6,672 nucleotides of DNA, taken from assembly GCA_902465115.1 (NCBI GenBank), contig CABQMC010000082.1:1-6672 (forward strand), read 5' to 3'. A model generated the notes under the pieces. The model was not told where the DNA came from, made no database searches, and saw only the letters and a program-made list of their open reading frames with translations. Made by a program: the position numbers and the translations under genes. This DNA is from an uncultured Collinsella sp. (GTDB lineage: Bacteria > Actinomycetota > Coriobacteriia > Coriobacteriales > Coriobacteriaceae). The first letter of the stretch is position 1. Each line of letters starts with the position of its first letter. Positions 1-5,893 of the stretch are shown here, in pieces.

Positions 1-440
1 AGCAGGTCAAACGGAGTAATGGTATAGGCGCGCTCCCCCGCCGCCACACGACGGGCATTCACGCGATGTCCCGCCTCGACAGCTGCCGAAACGCCACGGG
101 CAAACGCCTCGTCGCTCACAACGCGCCCGTCAACCTCCATGCGCTCGGGATAGCGCACCAGCTGCGGCGACGTATACAGCGCGGTCTTGAGTCCCTCACC
201 ACGAAGAATGGCAGCCGAAAAACGCGTCGTCGAAGTCTTGCCATTGGTACCGGCAACCTGAATGCAATCGAAATACTCGTCCGGACGCCCCAGCTCATCG
301 AGCATATCGACAACCGTCTCAAGCAGAGAACCAGCATCCCCAGAAATCCGCCCCGTATCAGCAGCAAGCCCCACAGCCTCATCAAACGAAAGCAACTCAA
401 ACGAGAAAGGAACGACATACGACCCAGAACGCTTAGCCAT
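1..440 (-). CDS. folC: Folylpolyglutamate synthase / dihydrofolate synthase, N-terminal part (cut by window edge)
   Basis: Partial gene: 146 codons are visible from an ATG at 438-440 down to base 3, and the frame stays open at the edge. FolC is a cytoplasmic Mur-ligase-family enzyme that uses ATP to add glutamate to folates, and in many bacteria also to dihydropteroate. The sequence shows the family P-loop AGTNGKTSTT at residues 63-72, followed by TSPQLVRYPERM at 90-101, which matches the FolC segment usually written TSPHL...ER; here Gln93 replaces the usual His. A TPFDLL stretch at 141-146 fits the region before the next FolC helix. The start has a G-rich SD-like stretch (GGGGGA) about ten bases upstream. 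An in-frame TTG at 485 with AGGGG upstream is possible, but it would add a hydrophobic extension unlike the family. valS followed by folC is a common bacterial order. Another Mur-type ligase is less likely. Confidence 0.88.
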   Translation of the reverse strand, partial: MAKRSGSYVVPFSFELLSFDEAVGLAADTGRISGDAGSLLETVVDMLDELGRPDEYFDCIQVAGTNGKTSTTRFSAAILRGEGLKTALYTSPQLVRYPERMEVDGRVVSDEAFARGVSAAVEAGHRVNARRVAAGERAYTITPFDL

Positions 441-591
441 AACCCAAAGTCCCCCATAACAGAAAAAGAGGCCCGCAATAAACAACGAGCCCCTCCCATT
501 CAAAATATCAGCCAAACACCGCTTTGCAGTGAGATCAAGGCCACAACCCAGTGGCCCTAACACACCAGATGCATACAACCACGTAAACGAC
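441..591 (-). other. folC leader region, no gene
   Basis: This stretch separates the E1 repeat from folC. I see no convincing protein. It holds two small inverted repeats (517-531 and 539-556) and a weak promoter-like pair on the minus strand. The -10-like TATTTT lies near 498-503, and a poor -35-like CTGCAA sits about 16 bases further upstream. Calling it the folC promoter region is inference; the signals are close to background. Confidence 0.35.
539..556 (-). terminator. Weak hairpin after valS, possible terminator
   Basis: GGCCAC (539-544) and GTGGCC (551-556) form a perfect 6-bp stem with a 6-base loop, extendable by a pair and a wobble. On the minus strand it is followed by TTGATCT, which is a poor T-tract. 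It lies downstream of both valS and the E1 element, so it could help end valS transcripts, but the evidence is thin. Confidence 0.25.
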
Positions 592-714
592 CTGGGAGCG
601 GTTTGGGGCTTTGCTCGATACAAGTTCCGCACGAGCCGAAGGCCACTTAATGTGGCCTTCGTGCGAGCAGGACTGTCCGCAGTAGCGAGCAATGCCCCAA
701 ACCGCGTCCCCCAG
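592..714 (+). repeat. Structured intergenic repeat E1 (44-nt conserved core inside long self-complementary arms)
   Basis: A 123-base composite inverted repeat ending seven bases before the valS stop codon. The outer arms are 592-617 and 686-714. GGTTTGGGG-type bases at 598-609 pair exactly with 694-705, GCTCG at 613-617 pairs with CGAGC at 686-690, and CTGGG at 592-596 pairs with CCCAG at 710-714. One T-T mismatch (610/693) and a small asymmetric gap interrupt the stem. The core at 625-668 folds on its own: CGCAC/GTGCG, a 5-base bulge GAGCC, then GAAGGCCAC/GTGGCCTTC closing a TTAAT loop. The core recurs on the minus strand at 3476-3519 with two compensating changes. No T-tract follows on either strand, so it is not a standard intrinsic terminator. 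It encodes no plausible protein. The family is not recognised; a REP-like or MITE-like repeat, or a structured RNA, are the candidates. Confidence 0.8.
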
Positions 715-720
715 TAACGC

Positions 721-3414
721 TTACGAGAAGTCAGCAACCTGAGCAGTCAGCGCCGCCAGGGTCTCCTTGAGCTCAGCTGCACGGTCCCTCTTCTTCTGGA
801 CCACCGCGGGCGCGGCCTTGGCCACAAAGCCCTCGTTGGCGAGCGTCTTCTCGCAGCCGGCAAGCTCCTTCTGGGCCGCGGCAATCTCCTTCTCCAAGCG
901 TGCCTTCTCGGCCGAAAGATCAACCTTGCCCTCGAGCACCACAAAGACCTCGACGCCACTGTCGACCACGGCGATGCTCGCGGCCGGCTTCTCAACGTCG
1001 GTACCCATGACCAGCGAAGTGTTGGCCAGCGGCTCAATGGTCGAGCGCAGGCTCTCGAGCTTCTCGATGTCCTCGGCACCGGCGCGTACGACCACGTCGA
1101 GCTCGGCCTTGGGGCTCAAGCGATAACGCGAACGCGTGGCGCGGGCGGCGGAAACGACGGTGCGGCACAGCTCAAACGCGCGCTCGGCGTCCTCGTCAAC
1201 ATACTTGGCGTAGTCGGCGGGCTCGGGCCACTTGGCGATCATGAGCGCCTCGGCGCGGTTCACGTTGCCCTCGGCGTCCAGATCGAGCACACTCGCCGGC
1301 ATGTTGTCCCAGATCTCCTCGGTAACAAACGGCATGAGCGGGTGCATCAGGCGAATGGAGGTGTCGAGCACAAAGATCAGGTTGCGCTGCGCCTGCAGAC
1401 GGCCCTCGCCCTTCAGGCGGGCCTTGGTGACCTCGACGTACCAGTCGCAGACCTCGTTCCAGAAGAACTGCTGCACGCCGCGGGCCATGTCGCCAAAGGT
1501 GTAGTTCTCGATGCCCTCGGTGACCATCTTCACGGCCTTGGCCAGGCGGCTGAACATCCAAGCGTCGGCCGGCGTCTCCACGACGGGCTCGCCGGGCGTG
1601 TAGCCCTCCATGTTCATGAGCAGGAAGCGGCTTGCGTTCCAGATCTTGGTCACAAACGACTTGGCCTGCTCGGTACGCGGGCTGTCGATAAGCTTCTTGG
1701 TCTTCTTGTCGATGTTCGCGTCGAACTTAACATCCTGGTTGTTGGTGCACAGCGTAAGCAGGTTGTAGCGCATGGCGTCGGCACCGTACATGCCAATGAG
1801 GTCCATGGGGTCAACGCCGTTGCCCTTGGACTTGGACATGCGGCTGCCGTCCTTGGCCAGGATCGTCGGATAGATGACGACGTCTTTAAACGGCACCTCG
1901 TCCAGGAAGTACAGCGAGCTCATGACCATGCGGGCGACCCACAGCGCGATGATGTCGCGCGCGGTGACGAGCGCCGTCGTGGGGTGATGTCCCTCGAGCA
2001 GCTCCGGCTTTTGCGGCCAGCCCTGCGTGGCGAAAGTCCACAGCTGAGAGCTGAACCAGGTGTCCAACACGTTCTCGTCCTGGTGTACGTGATGGCCGCC
2101 GCACTTGGGGCAGACGTCGGTGTCCTCGGTAAGGGCGTCCTCCCAGCCGCAGTCCTCGCAGTAGAACACGGGGATGCGGTGGCCCCACCACAGCTGGCGC
2201 GAGATGCACCAGTCCTTGAGGTTCTCCATCCAGGTGGTGTAGGTCTGCGTCCAGCGCGCGGGGTGGAACGTGACCTTGCCGGAGTTGACCGCATCGAGCG
2301 CCGGCCCCTTGAGCTTGTCAACGGCCACAAACCACTGCTCAGAAAGCCACGGCTCCAGTGCGGCGTCGCAACGGTAGCAGTGCATGACGGAGTGATCGAG
2401 GTCCTCGACGTGATCGAGCAGGTCGTGCTCCTCGAACCACTTGATGACGGCCTCGCGGCACTCGTCGCGGTTCATGCCGGTGAACTCGCCGTAGCCTTCG
2501 ACGACCACCGCGTGCTCGTCGAAGATGTTGATCTGCGGCAGGTCGTGAGCCTGACCCATGGCGTAGTCGTTGGGGTCGTGGGCCGGAGTAACCTTAACGA
2601 AGCCGGAACCGAAGTTGGCATCGACATGCCAATCCTCAAAGATGGGGATCTCACGGTCGACGATGGGAAGCTTGACGGTCTTGCCCACGAAGGCGGCCTT
2701 CTCGGGGTCCTTCGGGGAAACGGCGACGCCCGTGTCACCGAGCATGGTCTCGGGGCGCGTGGTGGCGACGACGATGTAGTCCTGGCCGTTGACCGGCTCG
2801 GTCAGTGGGTAGCGCAGGTGCCACAGGTGGCCCTTCTCGTCCTTGTACTCGGCCTCGTCGTCCGAGATGGCGGTGGTGCAGTTGGGGCACCAATTGACGA
2901 TGCGCTTGCCGCGATAGATCAGGCCGTCATGATACCAATCACAGAAGACCTTACGCACGGCCTGCGCATAGTCCTCGTCCATGGTAAAGCGCTCGTTATC
3001 GAAGTCGACGGAGCAGCCCATGCGCTTGATCTGCTCGACGATGATGCCGCCGTACTCGTGGGTCCAGTCCCAGCAGGCGTCGACAAACTTGTCGCGACCG
3101 ATCTCCAGGCGGCTAATGCCCTCGCTCTTGAGCTTCTTGTCGACCTTAGTCTGCGTGGCGATACCGGCGTGATCGGTTCCGAGCACCCAGCGCGTGGACT
3201 TGCCGCGCATGCGGGCCATACGAATGATGGCGTCCTGGATGGAGTCGTCGGTAGCGTGGCCCATGTGGAGCTTGCCAGTCACGTTGGGAGGCGGAATGGT
3301 GACGGTGCAGTCGCCCACGCCCTCACGGCGCTTGTAATAGCCGCCGTCGAGCCACTTCTGCAGGATCGCCGGCTCGTTGGTCGACGGATCGTAGTTCTTG
3401 GGCATCTCTTCCAT
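721..3414 (-). CDS. valS: Valyl-tRNA synthetase (class Ia)
   Basis: Charges tRNA-Val with valine in the cytoplasm and hydrolyses mischarged threonine. Full length at 897 residues, near the usual 880-950. The catalytic core shows PPPNVTGKLHMGHA with the HIGH-box variant HMGH at 50-53, and the KMSKS box as RMSKS at 525-529. The CP1 editing domain carries TTRPETMLGDTG from 218 and a downstream VTPAHDPNDY segment. Cys pairs occur as CPNC, CYRC and the set C419/C422 with C435/C438, which are likely zinc-binding. An anticodon-binding helical domain follows (WNASRFLLMN onward). The tail from about 830 to 895 is a charged coiled coil typical of ValRS. The ATG at 3414 is chosen because AAGGGAG lies six bases upstream; Met4 is less well placed. 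The gene sits behind the clpX terminator, so it needs its own promoter, and it is bracketed by the E1 and E2 repeats. Confidence 0.98.
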   Translation of the reverse strand: MEEMPKNYDPSTNEPAILQKWLDGGYYKRREGVGDCTVTIPPPNVTGKLHMGHATDDSIQDAIIRMARMRGKSTRWVLGTDHAGIATQTKVDKKLKSEGISRLEIGRDKFVDACWDWTHEYGGIIVEQIKRMGCSVDFDNERFTMDEDYAQAVRKVFCDWYHDGLIYRGKRIVNWCPNCTTAISDDEAEYKDEKGHLWHLRYPLTEPVNGQDYIVVATTRPETMLGDTGVAVSPKDPEKAAFVGKTVKLPIVDREIPIFEDWHVDANFGSGFVKVTPAHDPNDYAMGQAHDLPQINIFDEHAVVVEGYGEFTGMNRDECREAVIKWFEEHDLLDHVEDLDHSVMHCYRCDAALEPWLSEQWFVAVDKLKGPALDAVNSGKVTFHPARWTQTYTTWMENLKDWCISRQLWWGHRIPVFYCEDCGWEDALTEDTDVCPKCGGHHVHQDENVLDTWFSSQLWTFATQGWPQKPELLEGHHPTTALVTARDIIALWVARMVMSSLYFLDEVPFKDVVIYPTILAKDGSRMSKSKGNGVDPMDLIGMYGADAMRYNLLTLCTNNQDVKFDANIDKKTKKLIDSPRTEQAKSFVTKIWNASRFLLMNMEGYTPGEPVVETPADAWMFSRLAKAVKMVTEGIENYTFGDMARGVQQFFWNEVCDWYVEVTKARLKGEGRLQAQRNLIFVLDTSIRLMHPLMPFVTEEIWDNMPASVLDLDAEGNVNRAEALMIAKWPEPADYAKYVDEDAERAFELCRTVVSAARATRSRYRLSPKAELDVVVRAGAEDIEKLESLRSTIEPLANTSLVMGTDVEKPAASIAVVDSGVEVFVVLEGKVDLSAEKARLEKEIAAAQKELAGCEKTLANEGFVAKAAPAVVQKKRDRAAELKETLAALTAQVADFS

Positions 3415-3420
3415 ATATCT

Positions 3421-3427
3421 CTCCCTT
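3421..3427 (-). promoter_or_regulatory. valS ribosome-binding site
   Basis: The minus strand reads AAGGGAG here, six bases before the ATG at 3414, which supports that start. It lies only seven bases beyond the end of the E2 hairpin (3435), so a folded E2 transcript would place a large stem directly next to the site. Confidence 0.7.
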
Positions 3428-3434
3428 GCCCATC

Positions 3435-3549
3435 GGGGAGGAATGTAGGCCCGATTTTCGCTCGGTCAAGTCCTGGCTCGCACGAAGACCACATTAAGTG
3501 GTCTTCGGCTCGTGCGGAATCTACGAAAATCGGGCCTACATTCCTCCCC
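3435..3549 (-). repeat. Structured intergenic repeat E2 in the valS leader (perfect 26-bp outer arms, conserved core)
   Basis: A 115-base composite inverted repeat between the clpX terminator and valS. The outer arms 3435-3460 and 3524-3549 are perfectly complementary over 26 bases. Inside them, the 44-nt core (minus strand, 3519 down to 3476) folds as CGCAC/GTGCG, a GAGCC bulge, then GAAGACCAC/GTGGTCTTC around a TTAAT loop. The core equals the E1 core except for A-T in place of G-C at one base pair. AGGACT follows the core in both copies. The outer arms do not resemble those of E1. If valS is transcribed from a promoter near 3600, this hairpin lies in its 5' leader, ending just before the ribosome-binding site. 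It has no T-tract and no T-box consensus. Function is unknown. Confidence 0.85.
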
Positions 3550-3606
3550 TTAGGTATCGATTACTTCAGTCTGAATGGACTTTGCTGAGACTTTAAACAA
3601 ACACAC

Positions 3607-3615
3607 AGAATAACA
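3607..3615 (-). promoter_or_regulatory. Possible extended -10 of a valS promoter
   Basis: The minus strand reads TGTTATTCT, resembling an extended -10 (TG, one base, then four of six matches to TATAAT). I see no good -35. A promoter is expected somewhere between the clpX terminator (ending near 3641) and E2, and this is the best candidate I see. It would give a leader of roughly 185 bases containing all of E2. Confidence 0.25.
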
Positions 3616-3640
3616 CAGGTAGTTGGGGTTATTGCGTATA

Positions 3641-3680
3641 TATAAAATAGCCTCCGGCCGCGGGTGGTCGGAGGCTATTT
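3641..3680 (-). terminator. Intrinsic terminator of the tig-clpP-clpX unit
   Basis: AAATAGCCTCCG (3645-3656) and CGGAGGCTATTT (3669-3680) form a perfect 12-bp stem, extendable by about three pairs into the loop. On the minus strand the stem is followed by TTTTATATATA, a usable U-tract. It begins 22 bases after the clpX stop codon, exactly where the operon should end. The plus-strand side has only TTT followed by G, so it works mainly for leftward transcription. Confidence 0.9.
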
Positions 3681-3701
3681 GCAAGCACGTTTTTGGCTGG
3701 T

Positions 3702-5108
3702 TTAGCCGTAGATGCGCTGGGGCTGCTCTTCGCCCTTTACGGAGGCTTCGGTCACGATGACCTTGGAAACGCCCTCCTCACTGGGCAGGTCGAACATCGT
3801 CTGCTGCAGCACGTCCTCGCAGATGGAGCGCAGGCCGCGGGCGCCGGTCTTGCGGGCGAGCGCCATGCGGGCGATCTCGTGCAGGGCCGCGTCCTCAAAC
3901 TCAAGATCGACGTCCTCGAGCTGGAACATCTTGCGATACTGGCGCACCACGGCGTTCTTGGGCTCAGTCAGAATCGACACCAAGTCGTCCTCGTCAAGCG
4001 CCTGCGTCTGGGTGACGACGGGCGTACGTCCCACAAACTCGGGGATCATGCCAAAGGCGTTGAGGTCCTGCGGGAGCACCTGACGCAGCAGGTCGTTCTC
4101 GTCGACCGAGGTGGGGCCGGCGATCTCTGAGTTAAAGCCCACGCCCTTGTTGCCCACACGGTCGGCGATGATCTTGTCCAGGCCCACAAAGGCACCGCCG
4201 CAGATGAACAGGATGTTGGTCGTGTCGATCTGCAGCAGCTCCTGCTGGGGATGCTTGCGGCCGCCGGTGGGCGGAACGCTTGCCACCGTGCCCTCAAGAA
4301 TCTTAAGCAGCGCCTGCTGAACGCCCTCGCCCGAAACGTCGCGGGTGATGGAGAGGTTCTCGGCCTTGCGGGCGATCTTATCGATCTCGTCCACGTAGAT
4401 AATGCCCACCTGCGCGCGCTCGATGTCGCCATCGGCGGCGTTGATGAGCTTGAGCAGGATGTTCTCCACGTCCTCGCCCACGTAACCTGCCTCGGTAAGC
4501 GCGGTGGCGTCGGCAATGGCAAACGGCACTTCGAGGATGCGCGCGAGCGTCTGGGCAAGCAGGGTCTTACCGGTACCGGTGGGACCGAGCAGCAGGATAT
4601 TGGACTTGGCGAGCTCTACCTCGTCCATATCGTCGTCGAGCTGCGAGTCCAAGCCGTCGTCAAAGGCCGAAAGCGCAGCGCCACCCTCAATCACGCGGCG
4701 GTAGTGGTTGTACACGGCAACCGACATGGCACGCTTGGCGTCCTCTTGACCCATAACATAGGCCGAAAGCTCGTCATAGATCTCGTGCGGCGTCGGCACG
4801 TGTGTGATGACCTGACGGTCGTCCTCAAGCTCAAAGCCCTCGGTCTCGGGGTCCACAGCCGGCTGGGATGCAGCCTGACCGTGGTCGTTGAGGAAGCCTG
4901 GCAGTTTGCCGTTGCGGGCAGCGTCCATAAAGTCCGAAGCCAGCGACTCTTCCAGAATCTCGGAACAGGCGGCGACGCACTCGTCACAGATAAAGATGTT
5001 GGTCGGGCCCTTTACGAGGCGACGAACCTGGCCCTGCTCTTTTCCGCAGAAGGAGCAGCGGATGGGGTTGCCGTTCTCGTCAAAGTTGTCCTGCATGTTA
5101 CCTGCCAT
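3702..5108 (-). CDS. clpX: ATP-dependent Clp protease ATP-binding subunit ClpX
   Basis: Hexameric AAA+ unfoldase that recognises tagged or misfolded proteins and threads them into ClpP. The protein has 468 residues; E. coli ClpX has 424. The N-terminal zinc-binding domain shows C18/C21 and C41/C44. Walker A is GPTGTGKT at 175-182, pore loop 1 is GYVGED at 208-213, and Walker B is IIYVDEID at 236-243. A GGRKHP segment (RKH loop), a VGF tripeptide in NKGVGF matching the IGF-type ClpP-docking loop, EFVGR, and a sensor-2 GARGLR follow. Two segments lengthen it: a Pro/Glu-rich linker at about 76-104 and an acidic insert at about 149-165 before the P-loop. The ATG at 5108 lies one base after the clpP stop, with AAGGA eight bases upstream, so translational coupling is likely. 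Met5 is an alternative start. The stop is followed by the terminator. Confidence 0.98.
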   Translation of the reverse strand: MAGNMQDNFDENGNPIRCSFCGKEQGQVRRLVKGPTNIFICDECVAACSEILEESLASDFMDAARNGKLPGFLNDHGQAASQPAVDPETEGFELEDDRQVITHVPTPHEIYDELSAYVMGQEDAKRAMSVAVYNHYRRVIEGGAALSAFDDGLDSQLDDDMDEVELAKSNILLLGPTGTGKTLLAQTLARILEVPFAIADATALTEAGYVGEDVENILLKLINAADGDIERAQVGIIYVDEIDKIARKAENLSITRDVSGEGVQQALLKILEGTVASVPPTGGRKHPQQELLQIDTTNILFICGGAFVGLDKIIADRVGNKGVGFNSEIAGPTSVDENDLLRQVLPQDLNAFGMIPEFVGRTPVVTQTQALDEDDLVSILTEPKNAVVRQYRKMFQLEDVDLEFEDAALHEIARMALARKTGARGLRSICEDVLQQTMFDLPSEEGVSKVIVTEASVKGEEQPQRIYG

Positions 5109-5109
5109 C

Positions 5110-5730
5110 CTAGGCGTCCTTCGCGGCGAGATCGCGCGAGGTGACGATACGGTCGATCAGGCCGTAGTCGAGGGCCTCGGCAGCGGTCAGGTAGTTGTCG
5201 CGCTCGGTGTCGGCCTGGACCTTCTCGATGGGCTGGGCCGAGGCGTCGGACAGGATCTGGTTGAGCTCGCGGCGAGTCTTCTTGATCTCCTCGGCCACGA
5301 TCTCGATCTCGGTCTGCTGACCCTGGGCACCGCCGCTGGGCTGGTGAATCATGACCTTGGAGTGCGGCAGGCAGAAGCGCTTGCCCTTGGCGCCGGCCGA
5401 AAGCAGCACAGCGGCCATAGACGCGGCCATACCGACGCAAATGGTCGAGACCTGCGGCTTGATGAAGTTCATGGTGTCCAGAATCGCCAGGCCGGAGTAG
5501 ACCTCGCCACCGGGCGAATTGATGTAGAGCGAGATATCCTTCTCGGCATCCTGGCTCTCAAGATGCAGCAGCTGGGCAACGACCAGGTTGGCGCTGACGG
5601 AGTTGATCTCCTCGCCCAAGAAGATGATGCGGTCGTTGAGCAGGCGCGAATAGATATCGTAGCTGCGCTCGCCGCGCGGCGTCTGCTCGATAACGTATGG
5701 CACGAGGGCGGAATCGAACTTGGCGATCAT
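5110..5730 (-). CDS. clpP: ATP-dependent Clp protease proteolytic subunit ClpP
   Basis: Serine peptidase that forms a double-heptamer chamber and degrades substrates fed by ClpX or ClpC. With the start chosen here it has 206 residues, normal for ClpP. The triad is visible: Ser104 in [11 protein letters not shown], His129 in MIHQPSGG and Asp178 in TERDNY, with the same spacing as E. coli Ser97/His122/Asp171. The [11 protein letters not shown] oxyanion-region motif is at 70-80. The N-terminal [25 protein letters not shown] is typical of active ClpP, and I see no missing key residue. The start is uncertain: ATGs lie at 5730, 5736 and 5742, and a TTG at 5760. I prefer 5730 because GGAG lies six bases upstream. 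The TAG stop is one base from the clpX ATG. tig is upstream, with a hairpin in the gap that may adjust read-through. Confidence 0.96.
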   Translation of the reverse strand: MIAKFDSALVPYVIEQTPRGERSYDIYSRLLNDRIIFLGEEINSVSANLVVAQLLHLESQDAEKDISLYINSPGGEVYSGLAILDTMNFIKPQVSTICVGMAASMAAVLLSAGAKGKRFCLPHSKVMIHQPSGGAQGQQTEIEIVAEEIKKTRRELNQILSDASAQPIEKVQADTERDNYLTAAEALDYGLIDRIVTSRDLAAKDA

Positions 5731-5736
5731 ACGCAT

Positions 5737-5740
5737 CTCC
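5737..5740 (-). promoter_or_regulatory. clpP ribosome-binding site candidate
   Basis: GGAG on the minus strand lies six bases before the ATG at 5730 and decides that start over 5736, which would abut it. The 5742 ATG would instead rely on a weaker AGAGAG stretch, so the choice is moderate only. Confidence 0.45.
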
Positions 5741-5776
5741 ATTTCTCTCTTGCGGACCAAATTGGTTCTAGATAAA

Positions 5777-5817
5777 CGTACGGTGCCCGCATGCTATGCA
5801 TTGGCTGGCACCGTACG
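5777..5817 (-). other. Hairpin between tig and clpP, possible attenuator or weak terminator
   Basis: CGTACGGTGCC (5777-5787) and GGCACCGTACG (5807-5817) form a perfect 11-bp stem. The 19-base loop contains a second small hairpin, GCAT/ATGC. On the minus strand it is followed by TTTATCT, a short U-rich stretch, so partial termination or an RNA processing site between tig and clpP is plausible. It could let clpP-clpX be expressed at a different level from tig. There is no direct evidence which. Confidence 0.5.
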
Positions 5818-5821
5818 AAGC

Positions 5822-5835
5822 AACCGGATAACCGG
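5822..5835. repeat. Small inverted repeat in the tig-clpP gap
   Basis: ACCGG and CCGGT around a 4-base spacer form a short palindrome about 80 bases upstream of clpP. It could be a regulator site or part of a promoter region. It does not match the CtsR repeat or the HspR HAIR element as I know them. Chance is possible. Confidence 0.25.
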
Positions 5836-5893
5836 TGTATAACTTTACCCCATCACGGGCGCACGCATGCGCTCGCGGGCAAGGTGGCGAGAA

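Noticed and set aside
592..714. E1 as the intrinsic terminator of valS
   Set aside because: The stem is strong, but no T-tract follows on the minus strand, and the related E2 lies upstream of a gene, so a simple terminator role is not supported.
66..717. Short plus-strand frames at 66-560, 262-459 and 529-717
   Set aside because: The first two lie opposite the clear folC coding sequence. The third runs through the E1 inverted repeat, whose structure explains the sequence, and none has a family resemblance.
592..3549. CRISPR array or classical insertion sequence from the repeated cores
   Set aside because: There are only two copies, in opposite orientation nearly 3 kb apart, with no regular spacing, no spacers and no transposase between them; the segment between is an intact valS.
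1342..3588. A 748-codon plus-strand open frame antisense to valS
   Set aside because: It mirrors the valS reading frame, is rich in Val, Leu, Ala, Asp and His as expected for the reverse of G+C-rich coding sequence, and shows no recognisable domain. The minus strand encodes an intact ValRS with all key motifs.
3415..3640. T-box riboswitch in the valS leader
   Set aside because: A synthetase leader with a large hairpin invites this, but I find no T-box-like GGTGG...ACC motif or specifier-loop layout, and the same core occurs downstream of valS in the opposite orientation.
4251..5775. Long plus-strand frames at 4251-5144 and 4888-5775, opposite clpX and clpP
   Set aside because: Both are shadows of well-supported genes, overlap one another, and have the same compositional signature as other antisense frames here.
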